From Dolichospermum sp. LEGE 00240 (GTDB lineage Bacteria; Cyanobacteriota; Cyanobacteriia; Cyanobacteriales; Nostocaceae): 39,471 nt of DNA. The stretch lies in NCBI RefSeq assembly GCF_015207875.1, contig NZ_JADEVZ010000048.1, positions 1-39,471 of the forward strand. The letters are read 5' to 3'. The notes beneath the pieces were generated by a model. It searched no databases. It had not been told where the DNA came from and saw only the letters and a program-made list of their open reading frames with translations. Every line of letters begins with the position of its first letter. Position 1 is the stretch's first letter. Positions 1-9,310 of the stretch are shown here, piece by piece. A program made the translations under genes and the position numbers.

Positions 1-100
1 GGGGGCTTATGACTGTATCTCATTCAAGTGCATACCGCTATATTGGATAACAAGTACCAAAATTATGACAAATATGATTAAATTAAACTTGGAGAATAAA

Positions 101-1222
101 ATGAACAGCAAAATTCAAGAAGCTGAAAATGAAAAGAATATTTTTGATGAAATTGAAGAAGCTGAAGAAATTATTCTTTATGAGGATGATTCATATCAAG
201 TACCACCTGACGATTTGATTGCTTATAACGAACTTCGTTCATGTGCCGATCTTTTCAGAATGTATAAGCAAGAAATTCTGATGATTCAGCCAGAATTTCA
301 AAGAGAAGCGGTTTGGCGGAACACTGATCAAACTCGATTTATTGATTCACTAATCAAGCAATTACCAATACCAAGTATGTGCTTTAGTGTTGATTATAAG
401 ACACGGAAATGGCAAGTTATTGATGGATTACAGAGAATGTCGGCTATTATTCGCTTCTTTTCAGACGAAAACTGGAGACTATCTAATTTACCAGATATTG
501 ATCCAAAAATATCTGGCAAGCAGGTTAAAGATTTCCATGATTCCTCCTCTGATCTTTACCCTTATTATGAAAGAATAGAAAATTTAACATTGCCAATTAC
601 TGTCTTAAGATGTGATTATTCTAAGAAAAGCCATACTAATTATCTATTTACTATTTTTCATAGATTAAATACTGGCGGCATAAAATTAAATAATCAGGAA
701 ATTAGAAATTGTATATACAATGGTAGTTTTAATAATAGATTGAAACAGATAGATCAATATTCCGCCTGGATTAATGTAAATAAAGAACAAGGCAGAAAAA
801 AACATCGCTTTATAACTGTACAGATTCTTTTAAGGTTTTTTGCGTTTTATGATGAACATAAAAAATACAATGGTAGACTAGCCAAATTTTTGAATGACTA
901 CATGGAAAAAAATAGAAATTTAGATGAAAACAAGCTAGATAAAAAAGAAGAACTATTCAAAGATACAGTTGATATAATGAATGATCATGTTACACAATTA
1001 ACTCAGCGTAAAAGTATAGCTGTCCTCGAATCTGTTATGTTTGGTATTGCATCTAATTTAAATATAATTAAATCAATGAAACAAGAAGAAATTAGAAGTT
1101 TATTCAATAAACTTCTACAGCATAATAGTTTATCTCCTGACGTGCTTAAAGAGGATCTAGCTTCCAAGGATAAAGTAATAGCGAGGCTTAATGCTGCTAG
1201 AGAAATTTTCTCTGGATTGTGA
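101..1222 (+). CDS. DUF262 (ParB/GmrS-like N-terminal) domain protein
   Basis: DUF262 proteins are ParB-fold relatives found in GmrSD-type restriction systems and other conflict systems; the domain probably binds nucleotide or DNA. Seen here: the family signature PEFQREAVW at residues 64-72, followed by the IDGLQR motif at about 107-112 and a helical C-terminal half. No DUF1524 HNH nuclease domain is fused to it, so it is not a complete single-chain GmrSD. An in-frame ATG lies upstream at 65, but the ATG at 101 is preceded by GGAG at 91-94 with good spacing, so I chose 101 (373 residues). The next gene starts 6 bases after its stop, so the two are almost certainly one operon. I noticed no HIP1 octamer in it and it is strongly A+T rich, in keeping with acquired DNA. 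The family call is firm; the biochemical role is inferred. Confidence 0.85.
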   Translation: MNSKIQEAENEKNIFDEIEEAEEIILYEDDSYQVPPDDLIAYNELRSCADLFRMYKQEILMIQPEFQREAVWRNTDQTRFIDSLIKQLPIPSMCFSVDYKTRKWQVIDGLQRMSAIIRFFSDENWRLSNLPDIDPKISGKQVKDFHDSSSDLYPYYERIENLTLPITVLRCDYSKKSHTNYLFTIFHRLNTGGIKLNNQEIRNCIYNGSFNNRLKQIDQYSAWINVNKEQGRKKHRFITVQILLRFFAFYDEHKKYNGRLAKFLNDYMEKNRNLDENKLDKKEELFKDTVDIMNDHVTQLTQRKSIAVLESVMFGIASNLNIIKSMKQEEIRSLFNKLLQHNSLSPDVLKEDLASKDKVIARLNAAREIFSGL

Positions 1223-1228
1223 TAGCGT

Positions 1229-1732
1229 ATGGCAATAACAAAGACGAAAATCCAGAAAACCCTCGATGATATGGATAAATTCTATAATAGGACTACAGAT
1301 CCTAATTTAAAAAAGTATTATTCTAAACTAGCTCTTTTGGAACTATGTGGCTGGATTGAACAAGCTATAGATGATATAGTATTGCAATGTGCAAAAAGAT
1401 GTATCAAAAATCCTAGTTATCTAAAATTAATCAAAAATGATGTTAAACAAATTTCTTCTTTTGACTACGAAAAAAGTTTTAGAGATTTACTCATAAAGAT
1501 TATAGGTTTGATGAATTTTGAGAAACTTGAAAAATCTGTACAACCAGTCTCTTTAACCACTCTTAAACCAAAACTAGATAGTCTAAAACCTCTGAGAAAT
1601 AGTCATGCACATACACATATTGAAAATTTTACACAGACGTTAAATGCTCCATCATTTACTAAAGGAGATTTTATTGTTATTTTCAATGCACTTAAAGATT
1701 ATGAAAAAACTCTAAAAAGATTAAATCTATAA
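1229..1732 (+). CDS. HEPN-domain protein, MAE_28990/MAE_18760-like
   Basis: This 167-residue all-helical protein carries a HEPN-type RNase motif: R123-N-S-H-A-H-T-H near residues 123-130, which fits the Rx4-6H pattern used by HEPN ribonucleases to cut RNA. The length, the N-terminal helix with LLELCGWIEQAID and the late R...H motif resemble the MAE_28990/MAE_18760-like HEPN family, named after Microcystis proteins. It starts 6 bases after the DUF262 gene stop, which argues for co-expression. I infer that the DUF262 protein senses or regulates and the HEPN protein is the RNA-cutting effector; nothing in the sequence proves that order of action. The multiple histidines after the arginine make the exact catalytic His uncertain (H126 or H128). 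Confidence 0.75.
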   Translation: MAITKTKIQKTLDDMDKFYNRTTDPNLKKYYSKLALLELCGWIEQAIDDIVLQCAKRCIKNPSYLKLIKNDVKQISSFDYEKSFRDLLIKIIGLMNFEKLEKSVQPVSLTTLKPKLDSLKPLRNSHAHTHIENFTQTLNAPSFTKGDFIVIFNALKDYEKTLKRLNL

Positions 1733-1822
1733 AAATTTTTACTATTTTTTGTCTGTTCAACATCAATTTTCCATAAAAATGAATTAATTGAAAACAACTT
1801 AAATTTTGATTTAATCTATAAC

Positions 1823-1852
1823 GGTGCGTTACGCTGCGGCTAACACACCCTA
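1823..1852. repeat. 30-bp dispersed palindromic repeat, copy 1
   Basis: The 30-mer beginning GGTGCGTTACGC and ending AACACACCCTA is the reverse complement, with two differences, of the repeat at 19273-19303. It sits in the 384-bp gap 1733-2116, which otherwise holds only a fragment of the common 'cacgcagaggcgcagagagg' repeat at 2040-2059 and no supported gene. Confidence 0.75.
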
Positions 1853-2116
1853 TAGAGATTTGTATATTTTTTCAGTTGCAAATCCTTTGGCGACGATATC
1901 TGCTAAAACGGGTACGCTCGTTATAGTCAACAAGCGTTAGAATCAAGATCCAACCCCAATTCCCTCCTTAATATAATATGGTTAGAAATCTCAGGTTGAT
2001 AAGATTTACGGCATTGGTGAATGAAGGTATGAATTTTGCTCACGCAGAGGCGCAGAGAGGAAGAGTTTAAGATATGGAATTTTTGATTTTCATGCTTCAA
2101 TTCAGCAACGCCAGAT

Positions 2117-3466
2117 TTATAACGTATACGTAAAATCGTTCACCAACATACCGGGAACTAAACTACCTCCTAATTGTCGGCTTCCGTAAGTTCCGACTTC
2201 GGGAATAAATTCTTGGAAGTTGGTTAAATCAATGAGATTTTCTGCACCCCAAAAGCGATAGAGACTTTCATCAAAGCGTAGATTGGCTATGGGAGCAATG
2301 ATTTCGCCATTTTCTACCCAAAAGCACGCATAACGAGTCATTCCTGTAATTCTGCCAGATGGGCGATCGCTCCAGTTCAAATAATGTAAATTAGAAACAT
2401 ATAATCCTGTATCTAAACTGGGTAAAATCTGCTCAAAAGCCAAATTACCAAGGCTGATTTCTGGAGAACGTAAGGTTTCTGAACCATTCGCACCATTAGC
2501 AGGTTTATTATATTCTTTCGCAGTGCGAGAATTAACTAAGCTATTAATTAAAATCCCTTTTTCAATTAATGTTAATTCCGGTGCAGCTATTTCTCCCAAA
2601 TTATTAAATCTGGGTACTAAACCACTTTGAAAATTTTCTTTTAAAGTGAATTTTGGGGAAAGTTGTTTTTCTTGACGTGATAAAGCGGCTAAAGCACTAT
2701 TACCTTGTTGAATATCGGCTTCACTGATAGCACCCCAGGAAAGCATACCCAATAATTCAGCCACCGCAGCCGGAGCAAAATAAGTTTTATATTGTCCTTT
2801 GGGTAATTCTTTAACGGGACGAGATAGCATTTCCATTTGCTGTTTCCCATCATTTATTTTAGCTAAATAAGCAGCTTCATTCCATTCACTTCCGGCAAAA
2901 GTTCCCTTTACAGCTTGTCCTGATGCCATAAATAAGGAATAATCTAAGTTAAATGAATCAGTAACAAACCAATGTTTTTGTCCGCTAGAATCACCATAAC
3001 CTCTGATCACAATTCCTCCAGCATACATCCCCGTAAAATCTAAATTAGTCACTGTTTCCAGGATACTGGGAACTAATAATTCTGGAGTTAGTAATTTACG
3101 AGTATTAATTTCTCGACTGCTATGATTTCCTGATGGTAAAACTAAATAAGGATCAATTGGTAATAATGGTAATTCATCACGTAATTCTTGTAAAGCGGTG
3201 GAGGCTAATTGCCAATCTATTTCCCAATTTCCAGTCAAGGGAAACTGACGATAACTACTGCGTTGATTAGCCATTAAGGTTAATTGAATCGAACCATCAT
3301 GAACACAACCTGTTTGTCTAACTTTTGCAGAATTAAAGCGGGTAAATTGACTGCTTTCGCTGCTAAGTCTAACGGTAAAATGTTCATTTTCTGCCTTTTC
3401 AATTAGCAGAGTTTCGATGAGTTGATTAAAAGTTTGTTCTAAAGTTGATAATTCTTCAAGTTTCAT
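2117..3466 (-). CDS. TldE/PmbA-type metalloprotease partner subunit
   Basis: This 449-residue protein belongs to the TldD/PmbA (peptidase U62) family. It lacks the HExxxH zinc motif, which places it with the TldE/PmbA-like partner rather than the catalytic TldD. In E. coli, TldD and TldE form a heterodimeric protease acting on unfolded peptides, including microcin B17 precursor and CcdA. The catalytic-type partner is present here at 4817-6253, so the window encodes both halves. The start at 3466 lies only 3 bases after the stop of the Uma2 gene, so these two are transcribed together. The C-terminal part has the family-typical glycine-rich stretch and the segment RPSGRITGMTRYACFWVENG. Substrates in cyanobacteria are not evident from the sequence. 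Confidence 0.85.
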   Translation of the reverse strand: MKLEELSTLEQTFNQLIETLLIEKAENEHFTVRLSSESSQFTRFNSAKVRQTGCVHDGSIQLTLMANQRSSYRQFPLTGNWEIDWQLASTALQELRDELPLLPIDPYLVLPSGNHSSREINTRKLLTPELLVPSILETVTNLDFTGMYAGGIVIRGYGDSSGQKHWFVTDSFNLDYSLFMASGQAVKGTFAGSEWNEAAYLAKINDGKQQMEMLSRPVKELPKGQYKTYFAPAAVAELLGMLSWGAISEADIQQGNSALAALSRQEKQLSPKFTLKENFQSGLVPRFNNLGEIAAPELTLIEKGILINSLVNSRTAKEYNKPANGANGSETLRSPEISLGNLAFEQILPSLDTGLYVSNLHYLNWSDRPSGRITGMTRYACFWVENGEIIAPIANLRFDESLYRFWGAENLIDLTNFQEFIPEVGTYGSRQLGGSLVPGMLVNDFTYTL

Positions 3467-3469
3467 GGT

Positions 3470-4213
3470 TTAAATTGTATCTGGATCAATATTTAATTCT
3501 CGCAATTTTGCGGCTAAACGTTCTGCTCTTCTAGCTTCCCATTCGGCTCTTTGGGTTTCTATTTTTGCTCTTTGCATTTGTATTGCTGTTTTTTTAGTCT
3601 CCTCTTCTGCGGTTTCTTCCGGTGTAGGAACTAACTCTCCTGCTGGGGTAAAATACCTTAATAGTCCTTGGTTAATTCCTAAGTATAAACCTAACTGTTG
3701 ACTCCATAAATGTCCTTTTTCATTTGGTTCTAAAGGTTGATATTTATTATCTACTAAATGAAAACCTGCAAATTCTAGTGTATAAGGGTCAAACCAAAAG
3801 TAATCCGGTGTGCGGAAAGTATTTTGATAAAGTTCTTTTTTGTATTCTCTATCAGTATTAGCTGTACTTGGTGAAAGAATTTCTAAAATGAAATTAGGAT
3901 ATTTACCATCTTCTTCCCACACTACCCAACTTTTCCGAGTTTTGCGTTCAGTTTCCAAGACGACGAAAAAATCAGGACCTCGGAAAAATTGTGATTTTTT
4001 TTGATTAGGACTATAGTAAATAGTCAAATTTCCCGCAGCATAGAAATCTGTTCTACCTTTCCATAACCATTCTAAACATTTGAAAAGTAAAATTATTTGT
4101 CGTAGATGTAGTTCTGTTTCCACGGGAGGTTCATCACTATATAAATCACTAGGAGGAAATATTACATCTGGGAAGATGTTTTCTTTGCATTCTAATTCTT
4201 GAGTAATCATCAT
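3470..4213 (-). CDS. Uma2 family (DUF820) PD-(D/E)XK nuclease-like protein
   Basis: Uma2 proteins are a restriction-endonuclease-fold family greatly expanded in cyanobacteria; their substrates and roles are largely unknown. Seen here: the core strand with D81 in GPDFFVV and the E111-I-L-SPST motif that marks the family active site. The C-terminus (about residues 205-247) is a charged helix rich in E, R, K and A, likely a coiled coil, as in many Uma2 proteins. Two ATGs are adjacent at the start (4213 and 4210). The gene separates the two TldD/TldE-type genes and ends 3 bases before the tldE-like start, which suggests insertion into an older tldD-tldE arrangement. Confidence 0.85.
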   Translation of the reverse strand: MMITQELECKENIFPDVIFPPSDLYSDEPPVETELHLRQIILLFKCLEWLWKGRTDFYAAGNLTIYYSPNQKKSQFFRGPDFFVVLETERKTRKSWVVWEEDGKYPNFILEILSPSTANTDREYKKELYQNTFRTPDYFWFDPYTLEFAGFHLVDNKYQPLEPNEKGHLWSQQLGLYLGINQGLLRYFTPAGELVPTPEETAEEETKKTAIQMQRAKIETQRAEWEARRAERLAAKLRELNIDPDTI

Positions 4214-4253
4214 GATATGATATCAAGTAGTTATTTATTGATTATAGCATTAC

Positions 4254-4784
4254 GTAGGTTGGGTTGAGAAAACCCAACATTATATTATTCTTTTGTTGGG
4301 TTAAGTGACAGCGCAACCGAACCTACATGACTGGTTGGATGATAATTTGATATTTCTCATGCAAGGGAATGTATATTTTTAGCAAGGTTGATCATGGTTG
4401 TAATTTTAATTAGCATCTAATTCAATGTTAATTTAATTTGGTTATGTTTGTCAATATATTTTGTCTGAATCAGGATGTCCAGGATTAAAGGATTTACAGG
4501 ATTTTTGTTTAGATTTGGATTTTGATGAGTTGAATAATTAAATAATTGTGTGTTTCTCAAAGATAGTTCATTCAGAAAACAATTGAATTCCATATATCCT
4601 GGGATACGTCACGCTATCAGGCTTTGTTATCATCATTGACAGAATTGGTAGATTAATAGAATTTGGTGATCATTAAAAATATTTAATCTCTTCATCCTGT
4701 AAATCCTTAAATCCTGGGTATCCTGATTCAGACATCTTCATTATATCTTTTGTTGGGTTGTGCTGTCGCTTAACCCAACCTACT
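4254..4784. repeat. Nested palindromic non-coding element in the tldD-Uma2 gap
   Basis: The 603-bp gap 4214-4816 contains no supported gene but two nested inverted repeats. Outer arms: 4294-4326 reads TGTTGGGTTAAGTGACAGCG onward to CCTAC, and 4751-4784 carries its complement; a further GTAGGTTGGGTTGAG lies at 4254-4268. Inner arms of about 40 bp: 4463-4505 begins GTCTGAATCAGGAT and 4694-4733 is its near-complement, ending ATTCAGAC. The arrangement is like a MITE or fold-back element inserted into another palindrome. Related sequence to the outer arm recurs at 8240-8285. Confidence 0.75.
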
Positions 4785-4816
4785 TTAACTCACCACAACC
4801 TAAATCGGAAAATTCA

Positions 4817-6253
4817 TTAACCACCACCAAAAACTTCGACGTTTGCAAATGCACAAACCGGTGAACCATGTCCTACGGAAATGGCTTGATTTGGTTCTCC
4901 CTTACCGCAGAAAGGTGTGCCGTAAATTTGCCAATTAGTATTATTTCCAACTTGAATTAAGCTATGCCAAAATTCTGGTGTGGTGGCACGATAGTTAGGA
5001 TTACGCAGGGTTTTAGTCAGTTTACCGTTTTCAATTAGTTTGGCATATTCACAACCAAATTGAAATTTATAACGTTGATCATCTATTGACCAAGAACGGT
5101 TAGATTCCATGTAAATTCCCTGTTCTATTCCTGAGATAATTTCTTCAAAGCTGGCGGTTCCTGGTTCTAGATTCAAGTTAGCCATTCTGTCTATGGGGGG
5201 ACGATTCCAAGAACAAGCTCGCGCACAAGCAACACCGGGTAAATCTGCTCTAGCTTGACTTTCTAAACTGCCTAAACCCCGTTGCAAAATGCCTTTTTTA
5301 ATTACATATTCTTTACTGGCTACTGCACCAATATCATCAAAACCATAACTGGCAAATTCACCTGTTACTGTAGGATCAAAGGTGATATTCATCAGGGGTG
5401 AACCATATTCTAATTTACCAAAATCATCTTTACTAACAAAACTACCGCCGGCATAGTTGCGTTCGTCTCCTAAAATGCGGTCAATTTCTAAAGGATGTCC
5501 GATGCTTTCATGAATTTGTAGCATCATTTGATCTGGTGCTAAAACTAAATTGGTGCGGGTATTGGGACATTCTTCTGCTGTTAATAATTCTAATGTTTGT
5601 TCACCAACTTTTTGAACTTGATGCCATAAGTTATCGTGTTTAAACAGTTCCCAACCTCCTTGGTAAGAGTTGGCGTGAGAACCGTTATTGCTGCGCTGTT
5701 GGACGATTGCACCGTCTTGAGCGATCGCCCCAAAATGATGACTAAGAGACAAAATATTTTGATATACTTCTGAACCGTTGCTACTAACAAACCAAGTTTC
5801 TTTTTGCTCTGTGCCGACTGTGGCGGTAGTTTGCACGATTTTATCGCTAATTTTGAGTTGCTGACAAATCTGAATGAGTAAATCGTTGATTTCTCCGGGA
5901 GTAATAGCGTTAAATGGTTCTAAACATGGTGATTTATATTCACCAATGACTTGAGGACGGGTATTTTCACTAATTGGATATATCCACCATTTACTAGCTG
6001 CAATTGCTTGTTTATAGGCGATTTCCGCAGCATTTTGTAAACTAGAAATATGTAAGGAGTTGGTAGCGGCATAACCTAAACAACCATTAACCATGACTTC
6101 GATCATTGCTCCCATATTCAATGATTTACCGTTGCTTTGGGGTAAACCATCACGGACAGAATGATCTGTAGAAGTTGTTTTTACGGCTCTAATTCCTACC
6201 CAATCTGCGGGGATATTTAAATCGGAAATCGCTTTTTTTAGTTCAATCAACAT
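4817..6253 (-). CDS. TldD-type metalloprotease, catalytic subunit
   Basis: This 478-residue TldD/PmbA-family protein holds the HExxxH zinc-binding motif, HESIGH at residues 248-253, followed by EIDRILGDERNYAGGS, which is typical of TldD. It should be the catalytic member of the heterodimer with the TldE/PmbA-like protein at 2117-3466. The length matches the family (E. coli TldD is about 480 residues). The C-terminal region contains the conserved segments RMANLNLEPG and SWSIDDQRYKFQFGCEYA. It is the first gene of a minus-strand run, but a 603-bp gap filled with palindromes lies between it and the next gene, so co-transcription with the partner is uncertain. I saw no clear Shine-Dalgarno sequence in front of the ATG at 6253. 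Confidence 0.9.
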   Translation of the reverse strand: MLIELKKAISDLNIPADWVGIRAVKTTSTDHSVRDGLPQSNGKSLNMGAMIEVMVNGCLGYAATNSLHISSLQNAAEIAYKQAIAASKWWIYPISENTRPQVIGEYKSPCLEPFNAITPGEINDLLIQICQQLKISDKIVQTTATVGTEQKETWFVSSNGSEVYQNILSLSHHFGAIAQDGAIVQQRSNNGSHANSYQGGWELFKHDNLWHQVQKVGEQTLELLTAEECPNTRTNLVLAPDQMMLQIHESIGHPLEIDRILGDERNYAGGSFVSKDDFGKLEYGSPLMNITFDPTVTGEFASYGFDDIGAVASKEYVIKKGILQRGLGSLESQARADLPGVACARACSWNRPPIDRMANLNLEPGTASFEEIISGIEQGIYMESNRSWSIDDQRYKFQFGCEYAKLIENGKLTKTLRNPNYRATTPEFWHSLIQVGNNTNWQIYGTPFCGKGEPNQAISVGHGSPVCAFANVEVFGGG

Positions 6254-6351
6254 AATTTTTAATTTTTAATGCCACTTTGCGATACTATGGGATTGTAGTG
6301 GTTTAATATTACACTTTATTGCCTGTTTTTGAATTTGTAGAAAAACTGTTC

Positions 6352-7746
6352 ATGTCGGAATTATTAGCTAACACTGGAACTATTGCGGCGATCGCTACTG
6401 CTGTTGTCCCTCAACAGGGTAGTGTGGGTATTGTCCGGGTTTCCGGTGATCTGGCAATGGCGATCGCTCACACTCTATTTTACGCCCCAGGGCGACAAGT
6501 TTGGTCAAGTCATCAGATTCTTTATGGTTATATTCGTCAACCCCAAACTAAGCAAATTATTGATGAGGCTTTATTATTAATAATGAAAGCCCCCCGTTCT
6601 TTTACCCGTGAAGATGTGGTAGAATTCCATTGTCATGGGGGAATTATGGCGGTACAACAAGTATTACAACTATGTTTGGAAAATGGCGCAAGATTAGCTC
6701 AACCGGGAGAATTTACATTAAGAGCGTTTTTAAATGGTAGATTAGACTTAACTCAAGCGGAAAGTATTGCCGATTTAGTGGGAGCAAAATCACCTCAAGC
6801 TGCTCAAACGGCTTTAGCTGGGTTACAAGGTAAATTAGCCCAACCTATCCGTAAATTACGGGCTAATTGTTTAGATATTTTGGCAGAAATTGAAGCCAGA
6901 ATTGATTTTGAGGAGGATTTACCACCTTTAGATCAGCAGAGAATTATTGCAGATATTGAGCAAGTAACGGCGGAAATTAACAAATTATTAGCCACAAAAG
7001 ACAAAGGTGAATTATTACGAACTGGTTTAAAAGTGGCGATAGTGGGGCGACCAAATGTGGGAAAATCGAGTTTATTAAATGCTTGGAGTCAGAGCGATCG
7101 CGCCATTGTCACCGACTTGCCAGGAACAACCCGTGATGTGGTAGAATCGCAGTTAGTTGTGGGCGGCATTCCCGTCCAAGTGTTAGATACAGCCGGGATT
7201 CGGGAAACAGCAGATCAAGTTGAAAAAATCGGTGTAGAGCGATCGCATCGTGCCGCTAATGACGCTGATTTGGTATTATTTACCATAGATGCAGCCGCAG
7301 GTTGGACACCAGCAGATCAAGAAATTTATGAACAAGTAAAACATCGTCCGGTAATTTTAGTCATTAATAAAATTGATTTGATTTCAACAGCAGCACAAGA
7401 AACTTTACAATCCAAAATCCAAAATCCAAAATCCAAAATCCTTACAGCCGCAGCCATAAATCAAGGAATTGATAATTTAGAAACAGCGATTTTAGAAACA
7501 GTTCAACAGGGAAAAGTTCAAGCCGCTGATCTAGATTTAGCAATTAATCAACGACAAGCAGCAGCTTTAACAAAAGCCAAGATTGACTTAGCACAAGTGC
7601 AAATGACAATCACCGATAAATTACCCTTAGATTTTTGGACAATTGATTTAAGAGGAGCAATTCAAGCATTAGGAGAAATCACCGGAGAAGAAGTCACAGA
7701 ATCAGTTTTAGATCGGATTTTTAGCCGCTTCTGTATTGGTAAATAA
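6352..7746 (+). CDS. mnmE: tRNA modification GTPase MnmE (TrmE)
   Basis: MnmE, with MnmG, installs the (carboxymethyl)aminomethyl group at C5 of the wobble uridine of certain tRNAs, using folate and GTP. Seen here: N-terminal folate-binding domain (ends of [15 protein letters not shown]), central G domain with GRPNVGKSS near residue 232, [12 protein letters not shown] and NKID, and the C-terminal FCIGK whose cysteine is the family hallmark. The reading frame extends to a TTG at 6319, but homologues begin [17 protein letters not shown], so the ATG at 6352 is preferred (464 residues). The G domain contains an unusual in-frame insert ([11 protein letters not shown]) encoded by a heptad tandem repeat at 7411-7441. 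It is convergent with the DUF2288 gene. Confidence 0.96.
   Translation: MSELLANTGTIAAIATAVVPQQGSVGIVRVSGDLAMAIAHTLFYAPGRQVWSSHQILYGYIRQPQTKQIIDEALLLIMKAPRSFTREDVVEFHCHGGIMAVQQVLQLCLENGARLAQPGEFTLRAFLNGRLDLTQAESIADLVGAKSPQAAQTALAGLQGKLAQPIRKLRANCLDILAEIEARIDFEEDLPPLDQQRIIADIEQVTAEINKLLATKDKGELLRTGLKVAIVGRPNVGKSSLLNAWSQSDRAIVTDLPGTTRDVVESQLVVGGIPVQVLDTAGIRETADQVEKIGVERSHRAANDADLVLFTIDAAAGWTPADQEIYEQVKHRPVILVINKIDLISTAAQETLQSKIQNPKSKILTAAAINQGIDNLETAILETVQQGKVQAADLDLAINQRQAAALTKAKIDLAQVQMTITDKLPLDFWTIDLRGAIQALGEITGEEVTESVLDRIFSRFCIGK
7411..7441 (+). repeat. TCCAAAA heptad repeat (4 units) inside mnmE
   Basis: Four tandem copies of TCCAAAA plus a partial unit lie within the coding region of mnmE, just after the G4 motif. 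The frame is kept and the repeat adds a run of Q/S/K/N/P residues. Heptad repeats of this kind are usual between genes in Nostocales but uncommon inside an essential-type gene. Confidence 0.9.
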
Positions 7747-7774
7747 AATAAGTTATTCCATTTCCTAGTCTAAT

Positions 7775-7838
7775 GAGGTACAAAATTATCTGCGTTCATC
7801 TGCGTTCATCTGCGTTTAATTCTGACTTCTTGTACCTC
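7775..7838. repeat. Inverted repeat enclosing three ATCTGCGTTC decamers
   Basis: GAGGTACAA at 7775-7783 is the exact inverse of TTGTACCTC at 7830-7838. Between them lie three tandem decamers at 7788-7817 (ATCTGCGTTC twice, then ATCTGCGTTT). The stem could act as a bidirectional terminator between the convergent mnmE and DUF2288 genes. The same decamer family appears inverted at 38279-38310. Confidence 0.6.
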
Positions 7839-7880
7839 ACTTGCATGGGAATTGCTGTAAACTCTCAAAATGACAGCATT

Positions 7881-8177
7881 TTAGGCAGCAATAATTTCTT
7901 TGATGATGACATAAGGTTCAACAATCAGAGCATTAAATCGCTTCTCACGGTTGAGATTCCATTCTCCCACCTGATCTAACGTCGGTTTGGCTAATAATTG
8001 TTCATCTATCCAATGTTGCACTGAAAGAATATTATCACTAGCGATCGCTTCTCCCACATCTAATAAATCCAAATTCTCCGCTACCAAAATCACCGCATCT
8101 TTTTGGACATGGGGAATTAACCACTCCCATTCGGCTTCATCAAGATTTTGCTGTAATTTTTCCCGTAACTCCGACAT
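7881..8177 (-). CDS. DUF2288 family protein
   Basis: This 98-residue protein begins MSELREKLQQNLDEAEWEWL and contains the segments DAVILVAENLDLLDVG, ASDN and EEKRF-like EWNLNREKRFNALIV, which I recognise as the DUF2288 family, small soluble proteins found in cyanobacteria and some proteobacteria. The function is unknown. Charged and hydrophobic residues alternate as in a compact alpha/beta fold; there is no signal peptide or membrane segment. It is a single gene convergent with mnmE. The 167-bp upstream region 8178-8344 contains a dispersed palindromic repeat at 8240-8285, between this gene and the end of the methyltransferase operon. Confidence 0.8.
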   Translation of the reverse strand: MSELREKLQQNLDEAEWEWLIPHVQKDAVILVAENLDLLDVGEAIASDNILSVQHWIDEQLLAKPTLDQVGEWNLNREKRFNALIVEPYVIIKEIIAA

Positions 8178-8239
8178 AATTCCCCACTTTTTTAGTTATT
8201 ATTTGGAGTTTATCATATACAATACCCTCACCATTTTCT

Positions 8240-8285
8240 GTAGGTTGGGTTAAGCGACAGCGCAACCCAACGCACTTGTTGGGTT
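8240..8285. repeat. GTAGGTTGGGTTAAGCG palindromic repeat
   Basis: GTAGGTTGGGTTAAGCGACA at 8240-8259 is followed by GCGCAACCCAA and a second TTGGGTTT, giving overlapping dyads. It matches the outer arms of the element at 4254-4784. It lies between the start of the DUF2288 gene and the stop of the methyltransferase gene, where it could also help end the methyltransferase transcript. Confidence 0.7.
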
Positions 8286-8344
8286 TCATGCTTTGAATAG
8301 TATTGAATATAAGAAAGCAATTTTTTAAAAGTCATTAATTTTAT

Positions 8345-9310
8345 TTAAACAGTCAGTGGCATCATAACATTAGATATGTGGTATTTATTTTTATCTTGAA
8401 TGTACATCAGCAAACATTTAGCAACATATTCCGCTAATTTAACGGGTACAGCATTACCAATCATCTGTTCTAAATCTGTTTTTGAACCTGCAAAAATAAA
8501 ATTATCAGGAAAAGTTTGAAGATAACTTCTTTCACGAGTAGTTAATGGACGCAAATCTGGTGTTAATGGTGCAACATCTCCGGGGTGTTGTTGATAAGTT
8601 TTAGGTATTGGTCTATTCACACCGCGAATAGTTGGACTTGGTTCATCAATACTGAAAATGGCTCTTCTTTGATAACTTCTAGGATGACGATAATAATATT
8701 CAACTCCTAAACTATTTCCTAAATAATCTCTAATAGTTGTCGGTTTTTTAGATAAATTAGCTTCTAGATAAGTCTTGAGATTATCATCTTTACCACCAAG
8801 TTCTCCTATACAGAAAAATCTCTTCCTCTTTTGTGGTACACCACATAAACTAGCATCTAATACCTTTTCCGTTAAACCATAACCAGCAGATTTAAGAATT
8901 TGCTTAAACTCTTGATATTTGTGAGATTTTCTAAACAATTCTACATTTTCTAAAACAAACCATTGACTTGAAACATTAGCTACTATTTCAGCAAATGTAA
9001 TACTTAAATCTCCTCTCCCTAAATCTTCATTACGCTTACCAGCACTAGAAAAATCTTGACAGGGTGGACCACCAATGATTACATCTGGTAGAAAATTTTT
9101 AAATATTGAATAATTATTATTTATCTGACTCAAATCATATTCAAAAATTGGATGATCAAAGTTTTGCTGATAAACATTTATGGCAGATTTCCAGTTTTCA
9201 AAAGCAGCAACAATTTCAAATCCACTATTCTCAAATCCTAGTGATAATCCACCACAACCGGAAAATACATCTATGATTTTTAAAGGAGAGGATTTCATGG
9301 GTGTATTCAT
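8345..9310 (-). CDS. DNA cytosine-5 methyltransferase
   Basis: The protein transfers a methyl group from S-adenosylmethionine to C5 of cytosine in DNA. Conserved motifs seen in order: motif I DVFSGCGGLSLGF (14-26), motif IV with GPPCQDFS at 81-88 and catalytic C84, motif VI ENV (121-123), and motif X QMIGNAVP near residue 300. At 321 residues it is a short M.5mC enzyme with a small target-recognition region between motifs VIII and IX, so one specificity is expected. The ATG at 9310 shares its A with the stop of a 52-codon upstream ORF (TAATG), implying translational coupling. It is the last gene of a four-gene minus-strand operon with an ATPase/nuclease-like protein, probably a restriction-modification or related defence unit. 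The target sequence cannot be read from the gene. Confidence 0.93.
   Translation of the reverse strand: MNTPMKSSPLKIIDVFSGCGGLSLGFENSGFEIVAAFENWKSAINVYQQNFDHPIFEYDLSQINNNYSIFKNFLPDVIIGGPPCQDFSSAGKRNEDLGRGDLSITFAEIVANVSSQWFVLENVELFRKSHKYQEFKQILKSAGYGLTEKVLDASLCGVPQKRKRFFCIGELGGKDDNLKTYLEANLSKKPTTIRDYLGNSLGVEYYYRHPRSYQRRAIFSIDEPSPTIRGVNRPIPKTYQQHPGDVAPLTPDLRPLTTRERSYLQTFPDNFIFAGSKTDLEQMIGNAVPVKLAEYVAKCLLMYIQDKNKYHISNVMMPLTV

Noticed and set aside
5590-5790. 66-codon frame inside the TldD gene
   Set aside because: Same strand, other frame, wholly inside a well-supported gene.
6319-6351. TTG start for mnmE
   Set aside because: Adds 11 residues ([11 protein letters not shown]) outside the family start; ATG 6352 fits homologues.
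7773-8253. Plus-strand frames opposite the DUF2288 gene
   Set aside because: Antisense to a recognisable family gene and partly made of decamer repeats.
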